64,000 nucleotides of DNA from Spirosomataceae bacterium TFI 002 (GTDB lineage: Bacteria > Bacteroidota > Bacteroidia > Cytophagales > Spirosomataceae): positions 2,356,001 through 2,420,000 of the forward strand of contig LT907983.1 of assembly GCA_900230115.1 (NCBI GenBank), in the 5' to 3' direction. This document shows positions 8,984 through 18,523 of this stretch, one piece after another (positions within the stretch are counted from its first letter, which is position 1; each line of letters opens with the position of its first letter). The position numbers and the translations under genes were made by a program. The notes under the pieces were generated by a model. The model had not been told where the DNA came from, searched no databases, and worked only from the letters and a program-made list of their open reading frames with translations.

Positions 8984-10512
8984 ACTCCCAATACCCCCAT
9001 CGCAGCACAATAACCTGGTACACCGCTAACTGCACCTCCGCGTTTGGCTGAGCTACCGCATATAAATACTCTTGGATGCTCCGTTTCTGTGCCCCATTTA
9101 TTGATTTCATCTTCGCTTTCGGCAAAGAACCAGGAAAGGTCATTATGAAAAATATTGCCTTGTGGCAAGCCTAGTTCGTTTTCTAAGTCTAGGGCTGATT
9201 TATATTCCAAGCATGGTTGTCCACCTTTTCCTAAGGCCAGGCAGTCTTCTACACATTCTTCTGTAAACTGGTTAATGCCTTTCAAAATTGCTGTAATTAC
9301 TTGCTCTTTCGTAGTTTCATTGTTTTTTTCAAAAAGTCTATAAGCCAAATCAATCCCAAAAACAGTGATGGTATGATAGCCTTTTACAGCAAGTTTCTTA
9401 GACAAAATAGTCGAATCGCTCAAAGTGTGACAATACATTTCAAAACCAATTCTGCTTGGCACATCACCATTTATAACTTCGTGGTAAGATTTATTAAGTT
9501 GAGTATAGCTTTGGTCTACATGAAAAGTCCCACAGAAAGCGTCCTCTGGCTTTATTTTTTTATTCTTGAGTTTTGGAAGCCTGGTCAGCAGCAAGTTGAC
9601 TTTAAATGCTGTACCCTCTCCTAGTATTTCTAGTTTATTAAAATTGAGAAACTTTGGTGCTGCGTTTGAAAGTAAATAATCCGACTTTAGTTCTTCTCCA
9701 TTTTGTAAAAAAACACTTACATCTTCTTCCTTTAGTTTGCAGCTTTTCACTTCTGCATTGTTACGAAATTCTACCCCTAGTTCGTCTGCTTTTTTAACCA
9801 AAGCATTTACAACTGATTGCATGCCTCCTTTTGGTACCCTCCATTCACCTGTTGCATTACCAATGATGTGGTAAATAAATACTCTATTTTGCAAAAGAGA
9901 TACATCATCGGCATATGTTAATGCCCCTATCTTTGCATCGGTGAGTACTACTCCTTTCAAAATATCGGAGCTTAAGTGATCTTCTATTATTTGGGAGATT
10001 GGTTGATCCACCATGTATTTCCATAATTGCCCCAAACCTTTCCTCTCAAACTCTATTTCCCAATCTTCTCTAGATATTAATGGCAAAAGCATTGAGGGCC
10101 ACACAAGCTCTGCAAATTGCCTACAAAGCGATGAGAGCTTTAAATATCCCTCCCATTCTTTTTCGCCATAGCCAAGATCTAAAACAGATTGACGAGAAAT
10201 TGCCTCATTCACATTTGAAATCAACAAACCTTTGTCTTTTTCGTACGGTGTATAAGAAGCAATCTTTCTAGGAATAAGCTCAAAGTCTAAGCCTAAATCG
10301 TCCTTGATTTTATGCGGAAACAGGCTAACCAAATATGAATACCGAGACAAGTAAGCCTCGTAATCTTGAAATACTTTTTGAGAAGTAGTTGCACCTCCGA
10401 TGTAATCATTCTTTTCGAGGACAAGCACTTTTTTGCCTGCTTTTGCTAAATAACAAGCACTTACAAGCCCATTGTGACCGCTCCCTACTATGATTACATC
10501 GTACTTTTTCAT
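8980..10512 (-). CDS. FAD-dependent phytoene-desaturase-like oxidoreductase (PYROXD2 type)
   Basis: The 510-residue flavoprotein opens with a Rossmann dinucleotide motif (VIIVGSGHNGLVSACYLAKAG, ending with VLVLEKNDYIGG) and closes with an FAD-contact segment around FICGSSAKRGGAVSGVPG. The overall arrangement resembles the phytoene desaturase / PYROXD2 group of amine-oxidase-like enzymes. No carotenoid genes are nearby, so carotenoid desaturation is unlikely to be its job. The substrate is unknown. It converges with the nucleotidyltransferase gene, with overlapping stop codons. Confidence 0.8.
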   Translation of the reverse strand: MKKYDVIIVGSGHNGLVSACYLAKAGKKVLVLEKNDYIGGATTSQKVFQDYEAYLSRYSYLVSLFPHKIKDDLGLDFELIPRKIASYTPYEKDKGLLISNVNEAISRQSVLDLGYGEKEWEGYLKLSSLCRQFAELVWPSMLLPLISREDWEIEFERKGLGQLWKYMVDQPISQIIEDHLSSDILKGVVLTDAKIGALTYADDVSLLQNRVFIYHIIGNATGEWRVPKGGMQSVVNALVKKADELGVEFRNNAEVKSCKLKEEDVSVFLQNGEELKSDYLLSNAAPKFLNFNKLEILGEGTAFKVNLLLTRLPKLKNKKIKPEDAFCGTFHVDQSYTQLNKSYHEVINGDVPSRIGFEMYCHTLSDSTILSKKLAVKGYHTITVFGIDLAYRLFEKNNETTKEQVITAILKGINQFTEECVEDCLALGKGGQPCLEYKSALDLENELGLPQGNIFHNDLSWFFAESEDEINKWGTETEHPRVFICGSSAKRGGAVSGVPGYCAAMGVLGV

Positions 10513-10598
10513 GAATGCAAATTAACCTTTTACATCCAAATTTTTATCAATAAACAAGAAGTAGAGAACCAATTGGAATACATTCTGTTTTACAGTTT

Positions 10599-11285
10599 AT
10601 GAATGAGCAAAAAATTACAATTGATATAGTATCGGACGTTGCATGTCCATGGTGTTATGTGGGCAAAAAGCATTTGGAAAAAGCCCTAGCTCAATTACCC
10701 AATAAGCAAGTAGAAATCAATTGGCATCCATTTGAGCTTGATCCTACCATTCCTACGGAGGGAATAGATCGAGAAACCTATTTTACCAACAAGTTTGGAA
10801 GTATGGACCGTTTCGAAAGCATGACTCATAGGCTAGAGCAGGTGGGAGAAAATGCTGGAATAAACTTCAGGTTTGATCAGATGCCAGCTGCAATACGTAC
10901 ACTTCCGCTACATCAACTCATTTTTGAGGCTAACAAAGAAGGTTTTGGAGCAGACCTAAAAGAAGCATTTCTTGCTGCATACTTTGAAAAAGGAATTGAC
11001 CTTCGCAAAATCGAAAACCTTGTTGAAATTTTGAAGCCTTTCGGATGGGAACAAGTCAAAATTGAAAGCATCATGGAGGATCAAGAAATAGCTTATTGGG
11101 TTACTCAAGAGATTCGTCATTATCAAGGTTTAGGGGTTACGGGTGTTCCCTTTTTTATCTTCAATAATAAATACGGAGTAAGTGGTGCTCAACCACCAGA
11201 AGCCTTCATAGAGATGATAGAGAAAATGGAGCTGGAGAACCAAGCTGCAGGTGAATCATGCGACATAAATGGCGAAAATTGTTAG
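10599..11285 (+). CDS. DsbA-family oxidoreductase (FrnE-like)
   Basis: The 228-residue thioredoxin-fold protein has an active-site CPWC at residues 16-19 (DVACPWCYVGKKHL) and the cis-proline segment GVTGVPFFIFN near the C terminus, with an inserted helical domain between them. There is no signal peptide, so it should act in the cytoplasm, as do FrnE-type 2-hydroxychromene-isomerase/DsbA relatives. Possible roles are disulfide exchange or stress tolerance; the partner is not known. The gene is followed after 56 bases by a PBP4-like gene on the same strand. Confidence 0.85.
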   Translation: MNEQKITIDIVSDVACPWCYVGKKHLEKALAQLPNKQVEINWHPFELDPTIPTEGIDRETYFTNKFGSMDRFESMTHRLEQVGENAGINFRFDQMPAAIRTLPLHQLIFEANKEGFGADLKEAFLAAYFEKGIDLRKIENLVEILKPFGWEQVKIESIMEDQEIAYWVTQEIRHYQGLGVTGVPFFIFNNKYGVSGAQPPEAFIEMIEKMELENQAAGESCDINGENC

Positions 11286-11341
11286 TTTTGGGATACTTAC
11301 GAGAATTCTGACCTTAATTATCAAAACAAACCTCTATTGAA

Positions 11342-12640
11342 ATGAGAAAAACAATCTATTGTATTTTTGCAATTTCAATCGTTTTCCAATCTTGTCGAAA
11401 TAGCATTCCACAGGTTTCGCAAAATGTAGCGATCAACGACTTACTAACAAAAAGCCCGCTTCTCGAAAATAGTTTTACTGGTTTAGTAATAAGTGATGCC
11501 GAGACCGGCGAATTGCTTTTTGAGCAGAACGCCAATAAGTATTTTACTCCTGCTAGCAATACCAAACTCTTTACACTCTATGCCTCGCTCAACTATCTTG
11601 GAGATCAAATCCCAACATTGGATTATATAGAAACCGATACAGCTTTTATTTTTTGGGGAACAGGAGATCCTACGTTTTTACACAGGTCATTTGAAGGAAA
11701 TAAAGCCTACAGTTTTTTACAGCAACAAACCAAACCTCTCATTTTTTCACCAATCAACTTTGACCAAAAGTTTTACGGCCCAGGTTGGAGTTGGGATGAT
11801 TACAATGACTATTACCAAGTAGAAAATAACTCATTCCCTATATATGGCAATACCGTTGATATTCAGCTAGATAACAACAAGATAAAAGTTGATCCTCCTA
11901 TTTTCCAAAATACTACTTTTGTTCCTAAATTAGGTCTAAAAGGCATAGAAAGAGTGCTTAGTACAAATGAGTTTTTTGTACCCAGCGATGGCGGAAAGTA
12001 TCAAAAGGAAATAGCATTTATTACGAGTTACTTAATGACAAAGCAGCTTCTTATAGATACACTCAAAAAGAATGTTGAAACCTATGCGATCCCGAAACCA
12101 AAGAATACACAAACTTTTTATGGGTTTGACACCAAGCCAGTTTTATTCAAAATGATGAAGGAAAGCGACAACTTCTTGGCTGAGCAATTACTCATACTTT
12201 GTAGCAATGCCATGAGTGATACCTTATCTAGCATTAAAGCAATAACTCAAATTAAGACGAAAGAGCTCTTAGATGCACCAAGCTCGCTGAAGTGGGTAGA
12301 TGGGTCAGGCTTATCTAGGTACAACCTATTCACGCCAGCAACTATAGCACACCTACTCCATAAAATGCGAAAAGAATTTGGAGAAGAAAGAGTTTTTGAG
12401 ATCATGCCTCATAATGGAGAGCAAGGAAGTACTCTTGGTTCAATTGCGATGAATGAGACCTCATTTCTGCATGCCAAATCCGGGACATTGTCGGGTGTTT
12501 ACAACCTAAGCGGCTATGTAAAAACAGCAAGCGGAAAAACACTTATTGTTTCTTGCATGCACAATAACTTCAACCGTGGTGCTAGTGAGTTTCGTAAATG
12601 GACATCCACCCTCTACGAAACCATTTACAAGAATTACTAA
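11342..12640 (+). CDS. dacB: D-alanyl-D-alanine carboxypeptidase/endopeptidase (PBP4 family, S13)
   Basis: This cell-wall hydrolase removes the terminal D-Ala of stem peptides or cuts D,D-cross-links in the periplasm. The three serine-acylase motifs are visible: SNTK at residues 72-75, the SxN-type motif within DGSGLSRYN, and KSG in LHAKSGTLSG. The N terminus looks like a lipoprotein signal with Cys18 (FQSC), so the protein is probably membrane-tethered. Its 432 residues are normal for Bacteroidota members. It converges with the DNA polymerase IV gene, 11 bases away. Confidence 0.88.
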   Translation: MRKTIYCIFAISIVFQSCRNSIPQVSQNVAINDLLTKSPLLENSFTGLVISDAETGELLFEQNANKYFTPASNTKLFTLYASLNYLGDQIPTLDYIETDTAFIFWGTGDPTFLHRSFEGNKAYSFLQQQTKPLIFSPINFDQKFYGPGWSWDDYNDYYQVENNSFPIYGNTVDIQLDNNKIKVDPPIFQNTTFVPKLGLKGIERVLSTNEFFVPSDGGKYQKEIAFITSYLMTKQLLIDTLKKNVETYAIPKPKNTQTFYGFDTKPVLFKMMKESDNFLAEQLLILCSNAMSDTLSSIKAITQIKTKELLDAPSSLKWVDGSGLSRYNLFTPATIAHLLHKMRKEFGEERVFEIMPHNGEQGSTLGSIAMNETSFLHAKSGTLSGVYNLSGYVKTASGKTLIVSCMHNNFNRGASEFRKWTSTLYETIYKNY

Positions 12641-12651
12641 TTATACTTGGG

Positions 12652-13731
12652 TTAAAAAGATAGCGTCAATTGCCTTCCAGCGAGATCCTCGGCGAAATCT
12701 AGATTCGAAATAGAAACTCCCATTAACCTAATTCCCTTCTCAAAGGGTAAAAGATTATTCAATAGTTCAAAAGCAACTCGTGCGATGGTTGCTTCTTCTG
12801 TTATGATACTTTGAGCGGATTTGCTTCGAGTGATTTGTTCAAAGTCACTGTTCTTAATTTTTAAAGTGACGGTTTTACCATAAGCCTTAGATCGCTCCAT
12901 TCGCTTCCATAGTTCTTCCAAAATGAATTCTAATTCCCTGTAAAGGTCATCTTGAAAAGAATAGTCTTCAGTAAACGTATTTTCAACACCAATTGATTTC
13001 CTAATTCGCTCTGGGTTAACCTCTCTAGTATCCTCTCCATTAGCTATTTGATGATAGTAACTACCAGCTTTTCCAAAGTTTTGGACTAAAAAAGGCAAAT
13101 CCTTTTCTCGTAAATCCAATCCTTTGAAAATTCCCATCTGTTGCATTTTTGCCGAAGTTACCTTCCCTATTCCATGAAACTTCTTTATTTCCAGTTGATC
13201 TATAAATGCTTGTGCCTGCTTTGGCTTTATGACAAAGATTCCATTGGGTTTATTAATATCCGAAGCCGTTTTGGCCAAAAACTTATTGAAGCTAACTCCC
13301 GCTGATGCAGTGAGGTTTGTGGCTTCTTTTATCTTTGCTTTTATTTCCAAGGCAATATCCGTTGCACTCTGAATGCCCTTTAGGTTTTCAGTTACATCCA
13401 GATAGGCTTCATCCAAAGAAAGTGGTTCTACCAATGGGGTGTAAGAAAGGAAAATTTCTCTTATTTGATTTGAAACTCGCTTGTAAATATCAAAACGTGG
13501 TTTGGCAAAAATCAGTTGTGGACAAAGCCTAATAGCGGTTTTTGAAGGCATAGCCGACCTCACCCCAAACTTACGTGCTTCGTAACTAGCTGCGGCCACA
13601 ACACCTCGCTGAGCACTGCCACCGACGGCAAGAGGTTTACCACGAAAAGCTGGATTGTCTCGCTGTTCCACAGATGCAAAAAAAGCATCCATGTCTATAT
13701 GAATAATCTTGCGAAACGATTCGTAGGCCAA
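12652..13731 (-). CDS. dinB: DNA polymerase IV (Y family)
   Basis: This translesion polymerase of 359 residues has catalytic acidic residues in IHIDMDAFFASVE (Asp13) and SLDEAYLDVT (Asp107, Glu108). Helix-hairpin-helix and little-finger domains follow. The C terminus is short and ends at QLTLSF without an obvious beta-clamp peptide of the QLxLF type, although QLTLSF itself is close to such a motif. The four-base spacing to the upstream gene at 13735 suggests one transcript. No LexA box was recognised upstream. Confidence 0.93.
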   Translation of the reverse strand: MAYESFRKIIHIDMDAFFASVEQRDNPAFRGKPLAVGGSAQRGVVAAASYEARKFGVRSAMPSKTAIRLCPQLIFAKPRFDIYKRVSNQIREIFLSYTPLVEPLSLDEAYLDVTENLKGIQSATDIALEIKAKIKEATNLTASAGVSFNKFLAKTASDINKPNGIFVIKPKQAQAFIDQLEIKKFHGIGKVTSAKMQQMGIFKGLDLREKDLPFLVQNFGKAGSYYHQIANGEDTREVNPERIRKSIGVENTFTEDYSFQDDLYRELEFILEELWKRMERSKAYGKTVTLKIKNSDFEQITRSKSAQSIITEEATIARVAFELLNNLLPFEKGIRLMGVSISNLDFAEDLAGRQLTLSF

Positions 13732-13734
13732 GGT

Positions 13735-14217
13735 TTAAGAATTGTAAATATTTTCGAATTTACTATCAATTCCAGCTTTTGGCAAAATAGCTTTTAAATG
13801 ATGTCGTAAATGCTCCACATAGTCAGTCATGATAAACTCTAAGGTAAATGGCCCCATATTATCTATGGTTATTTTATGCTCCAGTACAGAAGGACGCGTA
13901 TACTTGATCACGTGAACAATGTGCCCATTTAAACATTCAAAAAGCTGCAACAGGCTTTTCCATTCATACTCTTTGTATTGTTGCAACCTTACCCAATTGT
14001 CCTGCTTATACGGTACAAACTCGAGATTGTCTTTCTCCATTGTACGCACAAATTTTTGATGATTATTACTAGCAGAATCAATCAAGTGTCCCAAAATCTC
14101 TTTGTACGACCAGCGTTTTGGGTCCGCTTTGAACGATGCTTCCTTTTCACCTATTTTGCGGAGAAGTGGCATTGCGGTGGACATAGTCTCTTGAAGGTGT
14201 ATGGCTATTGCGTTCAT
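13735..14217 (-). CDS. DinB-superfamily metal-binding protein
   Basis: The 160-residue four-helix-bundle protein belongs to the DinB/YfiT-like superfamily. This family shares only its name with DNA polymerase IV, whose gene happens to be next door. The usual three metal-ligand histidines are in place: His44 in GHLIDSASNNHQ, and His136 and His140 in EHLRHHLKAI. Many relatives are thiol-dependent transferases using bacillithiol or similar cofactors; no substrate is indicated here. It is the first gene of a likely two-gene unit with polymerase IV. Confidence 0.85.
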   Translation of the reverse strand: MNAIAIHLQETMSTAMPLLRKIGEKEASFKADPKRWSYKEILGHLIDSASNNHQKFVRTMEKDNLEFVPYKQDNWVRLQQYKEYEWKSLLQLFECLNGHIVHVIKYTRPSVLEHKITIDNMGPFTLEFIMTDYVEHLRHHLKAILPKAGIDSKFENIYNS

Positions 14218-14276
14218 TAATCATGCTTTTTGTGATGATTGAATTTACTCATTTTTTTGCTTTGTCTCAATGATAA

Positions 14277-15152
14277 TTGTCATATTTGGAGATAAATAAC
14301 ATTACATCTTTTTTGAAACATATTATTTACTTAATTATGAGAGCCCATGCATCTCTCATTGGCTTTTTTTATATCAAATCATTTAGTTTGAAGGGAAAAG
14401 AACATTTGCCCAAAAACGCTCCTGCTCTAATCGCTAGCACTCACCCAAATTCTTTTTTAGATTCAGTTGTACTTCAAATAAAGCAACCGATCCCAGTATG
14501 GTCATTGGCCCGTGGTGATGCCTTTAAGAAAAAAATGGTTGCTGAGTTTTTGGACACGGTGAAAATGATACCAATTTTTCGCTTATCTGAAGGAAAAGAA
14601 AACCTAAGTAAAAACAACTTTACATTCGACAAATGCAAAGAGCTTTTCAGAAAAAATCAATATGTAATCATCTTCTCTGAGGGGATATGTAAAAACCCAA
14701 AAGAGCTACTTCCATTAAAAAAAGGGACGGCTAGGCTTGCTCTTGAAGCTTGGGAAGAAGGCATTAATGTCCCTGTCGTACCGATGGGTATCACTTATGA
14801 TACATTCAAAAAGTGGGGGAAGGTTATCAACCTCCACATTGGGAGTCCTATTCTACAATCAGATATTGATACCACACAATCACACGCCATTCAGGTAAAA
14901 GAGTTCAATGATAAACTCGCACCTGCAATTGAAAAAAATCTATTATACGATTTTAAGCCTACTGGTTTTCTTAAAAATCCACTATATTATTTAGGTTGGG
15001 TGATCAATTTCCCTCTCTATTTCTTCATTCAGTGGATTGTTGGTAAAAAGTTTGGAAGAACAATTTTTTATGACTCCATCGCATATTTTGCTCTTTACTT
15101 TTTGCTTCCTTTTTATTGGTTAATTTTAGGACTTATTATTTATTCTATTTAG
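14277..15152 (+). CDS. 1-acylglycerol-phosphate acyltransferase-like protein (PlsC family)
   Basis: The product carries the acyltransferase motif I as STHPNSFLDS (His and Asp four residues apart) and later FSEGICKNPKELLPLKKGTARLA, the glycerophosphate-binding region. C-terminal hydrophobic segments anchor it in the membrane. It probably acylates a lysophospholipid or related lipid. The start is uncertain. The coordinates use a TTG at 14277 directly after a stop; the first ATG is at 14337, but the family's N-terminal helix seems to begin before it, so a TTG at 14313 is another choice. aroB starts seven bases after its stop. Confidence 0.82.
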   Translation: MSYLEINNITSFLKHIIYLIMRAHASLIGFFYIKSFSLKGKEHLPKNAPALIASTHPNSFLDSVVLQIKQPIPVWSLARGDAFKKKMVAEFLDTVKMIPIFRLSEGKENLSKNNFTFDKCKELFRKNQYVIIFSEGICKNPKELLPLKKGTARLALEAWEEGINVPVVPMGITYDTFKKWGKVINLHIGSPILQSDIDTTQSHAIQVKEFNDKLAPAIEKNLLYDFKPTGFLKNPLYYLGWVINFPLYFFIQWIVGKKFGRTIFYDSIAYFALYFLLPFYWLILGLIIYSI

Positions 15153-15159
15153 CATTCCA

Positions 15160-16185
15160 ATGTCAGTTGTAATTCAGCCTATCTCTCAAAGTCTCTCTGC
15201 GTATCTAGCCCAAAACACTTATTCCAAAATAGGTGTAGTAGTGGATGAAAATACTAAAAAACACTGTTACCCTATCGTGAAGTCATTGCTTCCAAAACAT
15301 ACTTTGATAAGTGTAAAGAGTGGGGAGAACAATAAAAATCTTGACACTTGCCAGTTGATATGGGGTAAAATGACTGATGCAGAATTTGACCGACACTCCC
15401 TTATCATAGACCTAGGTGGTGGAGTTATAGGTGACATGGGCGGATTTTGTGCTGCTACTTACAAGCGAGGAATAGATTTTATTCAAATACCAACAACTCT
15501 ATTGTCCCAAGTGGATGCTAGCGTAGGTGGCAAACTTGGAATAGATTTTAATGGGTTCAAAAACCATATCGGGGTTTTCACTCAACCCAAAACCGTTCTC
15601 ATTGACACGGCTTTTCTTAAGACTTTACCTTCAAATGAACTTCGATCTGGCTTTGCTGAGGTCATTAAACATTGCCTTATTCGTGATTCCGAAATGTGGG
15701 ATATCATCCGAAGGAATGACCTTACAGAGCAAAATATAGACGAACTGGTAGCTCATTCTGTAGCGATAAAAAAGGAAATCGTTGCCGAAGACCCGCAAGA
15801 GAAAGGGCTTCGAAAAATCTTAAACTTTGGACACACGCTTGGTCATGCAATTGAAACTCACTTTTTAGACAAGCCTGGAGGGCGATTGCTACATGGAGAA
15901 GCCATTGCAGCAGGAATGGTGATGGAAGCATTCATGGCTTTCAAGAGAGAAATGATCGATTCTGAAACATTATCGCAAGTGGAGGAGTTTATGTTTACTG
16001 TCTACGGAAGAATAGTAATCCCTGATAGTGAGATTGTTGCTATTTTGGAACACACCAAGCAAGACAAAAAGAACAAGGGTAAGGAAGTTAGGTTCTCTTT
16101 GATCAATGGTAGAGGCTCCTGTGCGTTTGACATTACCTGCTCAATCGCAGAAATGAAAAAAGCAATTCATTATTATCAGGGTTAA
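15160..16185 (+). CDS. aroB: 3-dehydroquinate synthase
   Basis: AroB converts DAHP to 3-dehydroquinate, the second step of the shikimate pathway, with NAD and a divalent metal. Seen are the nucleotide-binding DLGGGVIGDMGGFCAATYKRGI, the TTLLSQVDASVGGKLGIDF segment, and metal-ligand histidines in NFGHTLGHAIE and LHGEAIAAGM. The 341-residue length is normal. It sits seven bases after the acyltransferase gene and is probably cotranscribed with it, although the two functions are unrelated. Confidence 0.95.
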   Translation: MSVVIQPISQSLSAYLAQNTYSKIGVVVDENTKKHCYPIVKSLLPKHTLISVKSGENNKNLDTCQLIWGKMTDAEFDRHSLIIDLGGGVIGDMGGFCAATYKRGIDFIQIPTTLLSQVDASVGGKLGIDFNGFKNHIGVFTQPKTVLIDTAFLKTLPSNELRSGFAEVIKHCLIRDSEMWDIIRRNDLTEQNIDELVAHSVAIKKEIVAEDPQEKGLRKILNFGHTLGHAIETHFLDKPGGRLLHGEAIAAGMVMEAFMAFKREMIDSETLSQVEEFMFTVYGRIVIPDSEIVAILEHTKQDKKNKGKEVRFSLINGRGSCAFDITCSIAEMKKAIHYYQG

Positions 16186-16303
16186 ATAATTCGACTTATA
16201 GGGGGTGATTCCATTAATTCTATTTATTTTTAGAATTGGTAGTCAACTTATTGGCAGTGTTTTACGTACGTAAATCGAAAACAACTCTAAACAACCCATA
16301 TAC

Positions 16304-16870
16304 ATGAGAAAAATTATACCCTTATTCGTCTTGCTCATTGCAGGGCTTGCCAGCTGTAATTCTTTAAAATTGATGGTCGACAATGATTACAGCTACGACA
16401 CAGATTTTACCACCTACAAAAGCTACAATTTCTTAGCTTGTGAAGTCGACACTTCAGACATTTGTACAGAGATTCAGGATGCTATTCGCCGACAAATGAA
16501 GGCTCGTGGTTATATCCTAACAGATGAAGCTCCAGGGCTTTTAGTAAGTTACAGTATCATAAGAGATAGGGTAGAATACAAAGGATATTTTCAACCCTCA
16601 CTTGATAGATGGGTAAATAAATACGAATACGAAGATGTGTATAAAACGCAAAACTTCAACTTTGGAGGTGGAATGATATTGGTTTCGCTACTAGATGCGG
16701 AGTCAAGTAGGTTGATATGGAGAGGATATGCCTCTGGCGTTTTCAATGCACCCAAGAAAGTGAAAAAACCAGTAAATTATTATAGAAGTGTGGTCCGAAC
16801 AATTTTTGACCAGTACCCATTATTTGCAGCCGGTGAAAAACCCCGCAGGTTAAATGACATGGATATCTAA
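16304..16870 (+). CDS. DUF4136 lipoprotein
   Basis: The 188-residue protein has a lipoprotein signal peptide (lipobox LASC, Cys18) followed by a DUF4136-type domain, recognisable by the opening DFTTYKSYNFL and by SRLIWRGYASG with a final helix. Such lipoproteins are common in Bacteroidota and Proteobacteria; their function is not known. The mature domain begins with Asn and Ser after the Cys, so outer-membrane sorting is likely. It is followed by its own terminator. Confidence 0.83.
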   Translation: MRKIIPLFVLLIAGLASCNSLKLMVDNDYSYDTDFTTYKSYNFLACEVDTSDICTEIQDAIRRQMKARGYILTDEAPGLLVSYSIIRDRVEYKGYFQPSLDRWVNKYEYEDVYKTQNFNFGGGMILVSLLDAESSRLIWRGYASGVFNAPKKVKKPVNYYRSVVRTIFDQYPLFAAGEKPRRLNDMDI

Positions 16871-16894
16871 TTGAAAAGATATAAACTCTTAATT

Positions 16895-16927
16895 AGGTCT
16901 CAATTATGAATACTTGAGACCTTTTTT
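16895..16927 (+). terminator. Rho-independent terminator after the DUF4136 gene
   Basis: AGGTCTCAA pairs with TTGAGACCT around a ten-base loop and is followed by six T. It touches the 3' end of the convergent ABC gene. Confidence 0.85.
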
Positions 16928-17624
16928 ATGCCGTATATTTCAAAAACACATCTTCCATGGTTTGACCAGACTGTGTAAGTTCCGAAACTTTGGCGTCTAA
17001 CTTTATTAAGCCTCTTGAAAGAATGACAACTCTATCACAAATGTTTTCAACCTCTTGCATGATATGAGTACTCAGCATTACTGTCTTATTTTCGCCAACG
17101 GTTTTTATTAGCTTTCTTATTTCAACAAGCTGGTTAGGGTCAAGCCCAGTAGTGGGTTCATCAAGAATAAGTACCTCTGGGTCATGGTAAATGGCATGAG
17201 CGAGGCCAACACGCTGACGATAGCCTTTCGACAATTGTCCTATTTTTTTGTGATGTTCTCTGTCAAGACCAACAAGCTCTATTACCTCTTGTGTCCGCTC
17301 TTTGTTTTCCACTCCATAGATACGAGCCATAAAAGCCAAAAACTCTTTGATATACATCTCCAAATATAATGGGTTGTGCTCTGGGAGATAACCAATTTTC
17401 TTTTTCACCTCCATCGACTGAGTTGCTACATCAAATCCACAAACACTAGCGTCTCCTTCTGTAGCACTTAGGTATCCTGTCAAAATCTTCATTGTTGTTG
17501 ACTTTCCAGCTCCATTGGGTCCTAAAAAGCCAAGTATCTCGCCTTGCTTTACTTCAAAGCTTAAGCTATCAATGGCTTTTTGACTTCCATATGTTTTAGT
17601 GAGGTTATTAACAATTACCGACAT
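16926..17624 (-). CDS. ABC transporter ATP-binding protein (GldA-like)
   Basis: This 232-residue ATPase has Walker A GPNGAGKST (residues 35-43), signature LSKGYRQRVGLAHAI, Walker B VLILDEPTTGLD and the switch STHIMQEVE. The subfamily is that of ABC-2 exporters, close to GldA of the gliding-motility system, which is about 300 residues and works with GldF/GldG. This protein is shorter, and no permease gene is beside it, so a specific gliding role cannot be claimed. It is monocistronic here. Confidence 0.85.
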   Translation of the reverse strand: MSVIVNNLTKTYGSQKAIDSLSFEVKQGEILGFLGPNGAGKSTTMKILTGYLSATEGDASVCGFDVATQSMEVKKKIGYLPEHNPLYLEMYIKEFLAFMARIYGVENKERTQEVIELVGLDREHHKKIGQLSKGYRQRVGLAHAIYHDPEVLILDEPTTGLDPNQLVEIRKLIKTVGENKTVMLSTHIMQEVENICDRVVILSRGLIKLDAKVSELTQSGQTMEDVFLKYTA

Positions 17625-17705
17625 AATATTCTACAGGTTACGTTGTAAAATTAACGACGAATTCTCAATTCCAACCTTTGATCAAAGAAAAGAATCAATA
17701 CTTTA

Positions 17706-18182
17706 ATGACAAAACTCCTCGTTTACATATTTTCTTTTGCCTCACTGCTGATTATTTCTTGTGAAAAATTAGATGTAAAAGCTAGTGCTGACATTACAGG
17801 TGAGTGGCGATATGTGGGCACATTTGATCATAGGGCAAACTATTCATGCTATATATGCCCTGAGTTCGATTTTGAAAAATCTATTTACAGAATCAATTTT
17901 AAAGTAGATAATAGTCTCACAACTCAAATCAACTACATGCGAGGAGAAGGAAAGTATGAGCTAAACTTGAGGGACAAAGCGGATAATATGCCAACTTATA
18001 ACCTATCAATCAAAGACTACAAGGAACTTAACAAACCTGTTGAAACCAATGCTGATGGTGTGTTTAGGTCTGCATTTCTAAATTCGTATTGGCTTACCAT
18101 TGGTGAACAAGAAATGGGTTACGATCAATTGCAACTACAGTTCAACGAGAATGAGTTCCTACTTTTTGTAAAGAAGAATTAA
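17706..18182 (+). CDS. Hypothetical lipoprotein
   Basis: The 158-residue product has a clear lipoprotein signal (LLIISC, Cys19) and then a domain beginning DITGEWRYVGTFDH, the style of lipocalin-like or META-like Bacteroidota lipoproteins with one beta-sandwich. Two cysteines, in the segment NYSCYICPEF, form a CxxC pair that could bind metal or form a disulfide. No family can be assigned with confidence. It lies alone between the ABC gene and the ABM-domain gene. Confidence 0.6.
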   Translation: MTKLLVYIFSFASLLIISCEKLDVKASADITGEWRYVGTFDHRANYSCYICPEFDFEKSIYRINFKVDNSLTTQINYMRGEGKYELNLRDKADNMPTYNLSIKDYKELNKPVETNADGVFRSAFLNSYWLTIGEQEMGYDQLQLQFNENEFLLFVKKN

Positions 18183-18238
18183 TCATTGTTTCTTTGTTTT
18201 AAGAACACGTCAAACTCTTAATTTAATTACGAATATTA

Positions 18239-18523
18239 ATGGTAACTCTAATAGCCACAATTACTGCAAAGGAAGATACGATAGCTGAAGTGAAAAAGGC
18301 ACTACTTCACCTTCACGAAAACACAAACAATGAGCCGGGCTGTATCAAATATATTCTTCATCAAGAAGTTGAGAATCCTACAATTTTTCGATTTTACGAA
18401 CAGTTCAAGGATCAAGAAGCATTTGAGTATCATGGAAACCAACCATACATCAAAGCAATGGGAGAAAAAGCTCACTTGTTTGAAAAGCCTACTCAAATCA
18501 CGTTTTTGAATGTTTTAGCCTAG
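18239..18523 (+). CDS. Antibiotic biosynthesis monooxygenase (ABM/YgiN-like) domain protein
   Basis: The 94-residue dimeric alpha-beta barrel protein matches the ABM family: VTLIATITAKEDTIAEVKKALLHL, EPGCIKYILHQEVENPTIFRFYEQFKDQEAFEYH and a final PYIKAMGEK segment. Small proteins of this kind include YgiN-type quinol monooxygenases and many proteins of unknown role. The substrate is not predictable. It converges with the pentapeptide-repeat gene, and the stop codons overlap by four bases. Confidence 0.82.
   Translation: MVTLIATITAKEDTIAEVKKALLHLHENTNNEPGCIKYILHQEVENPTIFRFYEQFKDQEAFEYHGNQPYIKAMGEKAHLFEKPTQITFLNVLA

Noticed and set aside
8980-10512. Carotenoid biosynthesis cluster from the phytoene-desaturase-like gene
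   Set aside because: No crtB, crtY or related gene is adjacent, and the sequence resembles the PYROXD2 group instead.
12652-14217. Two neighbouring genes both called DinB as a duplication
   Set aside because: One is DNA polymerase IV, the other a metal-binding four-helix protein; they share only the historical name.
16926-17624. Gliding motility protein GldA
   Set aside because: The ATPase is shorter than GldA and has no GldF/GldG partner nearby; the general ABC-2 call is safer.
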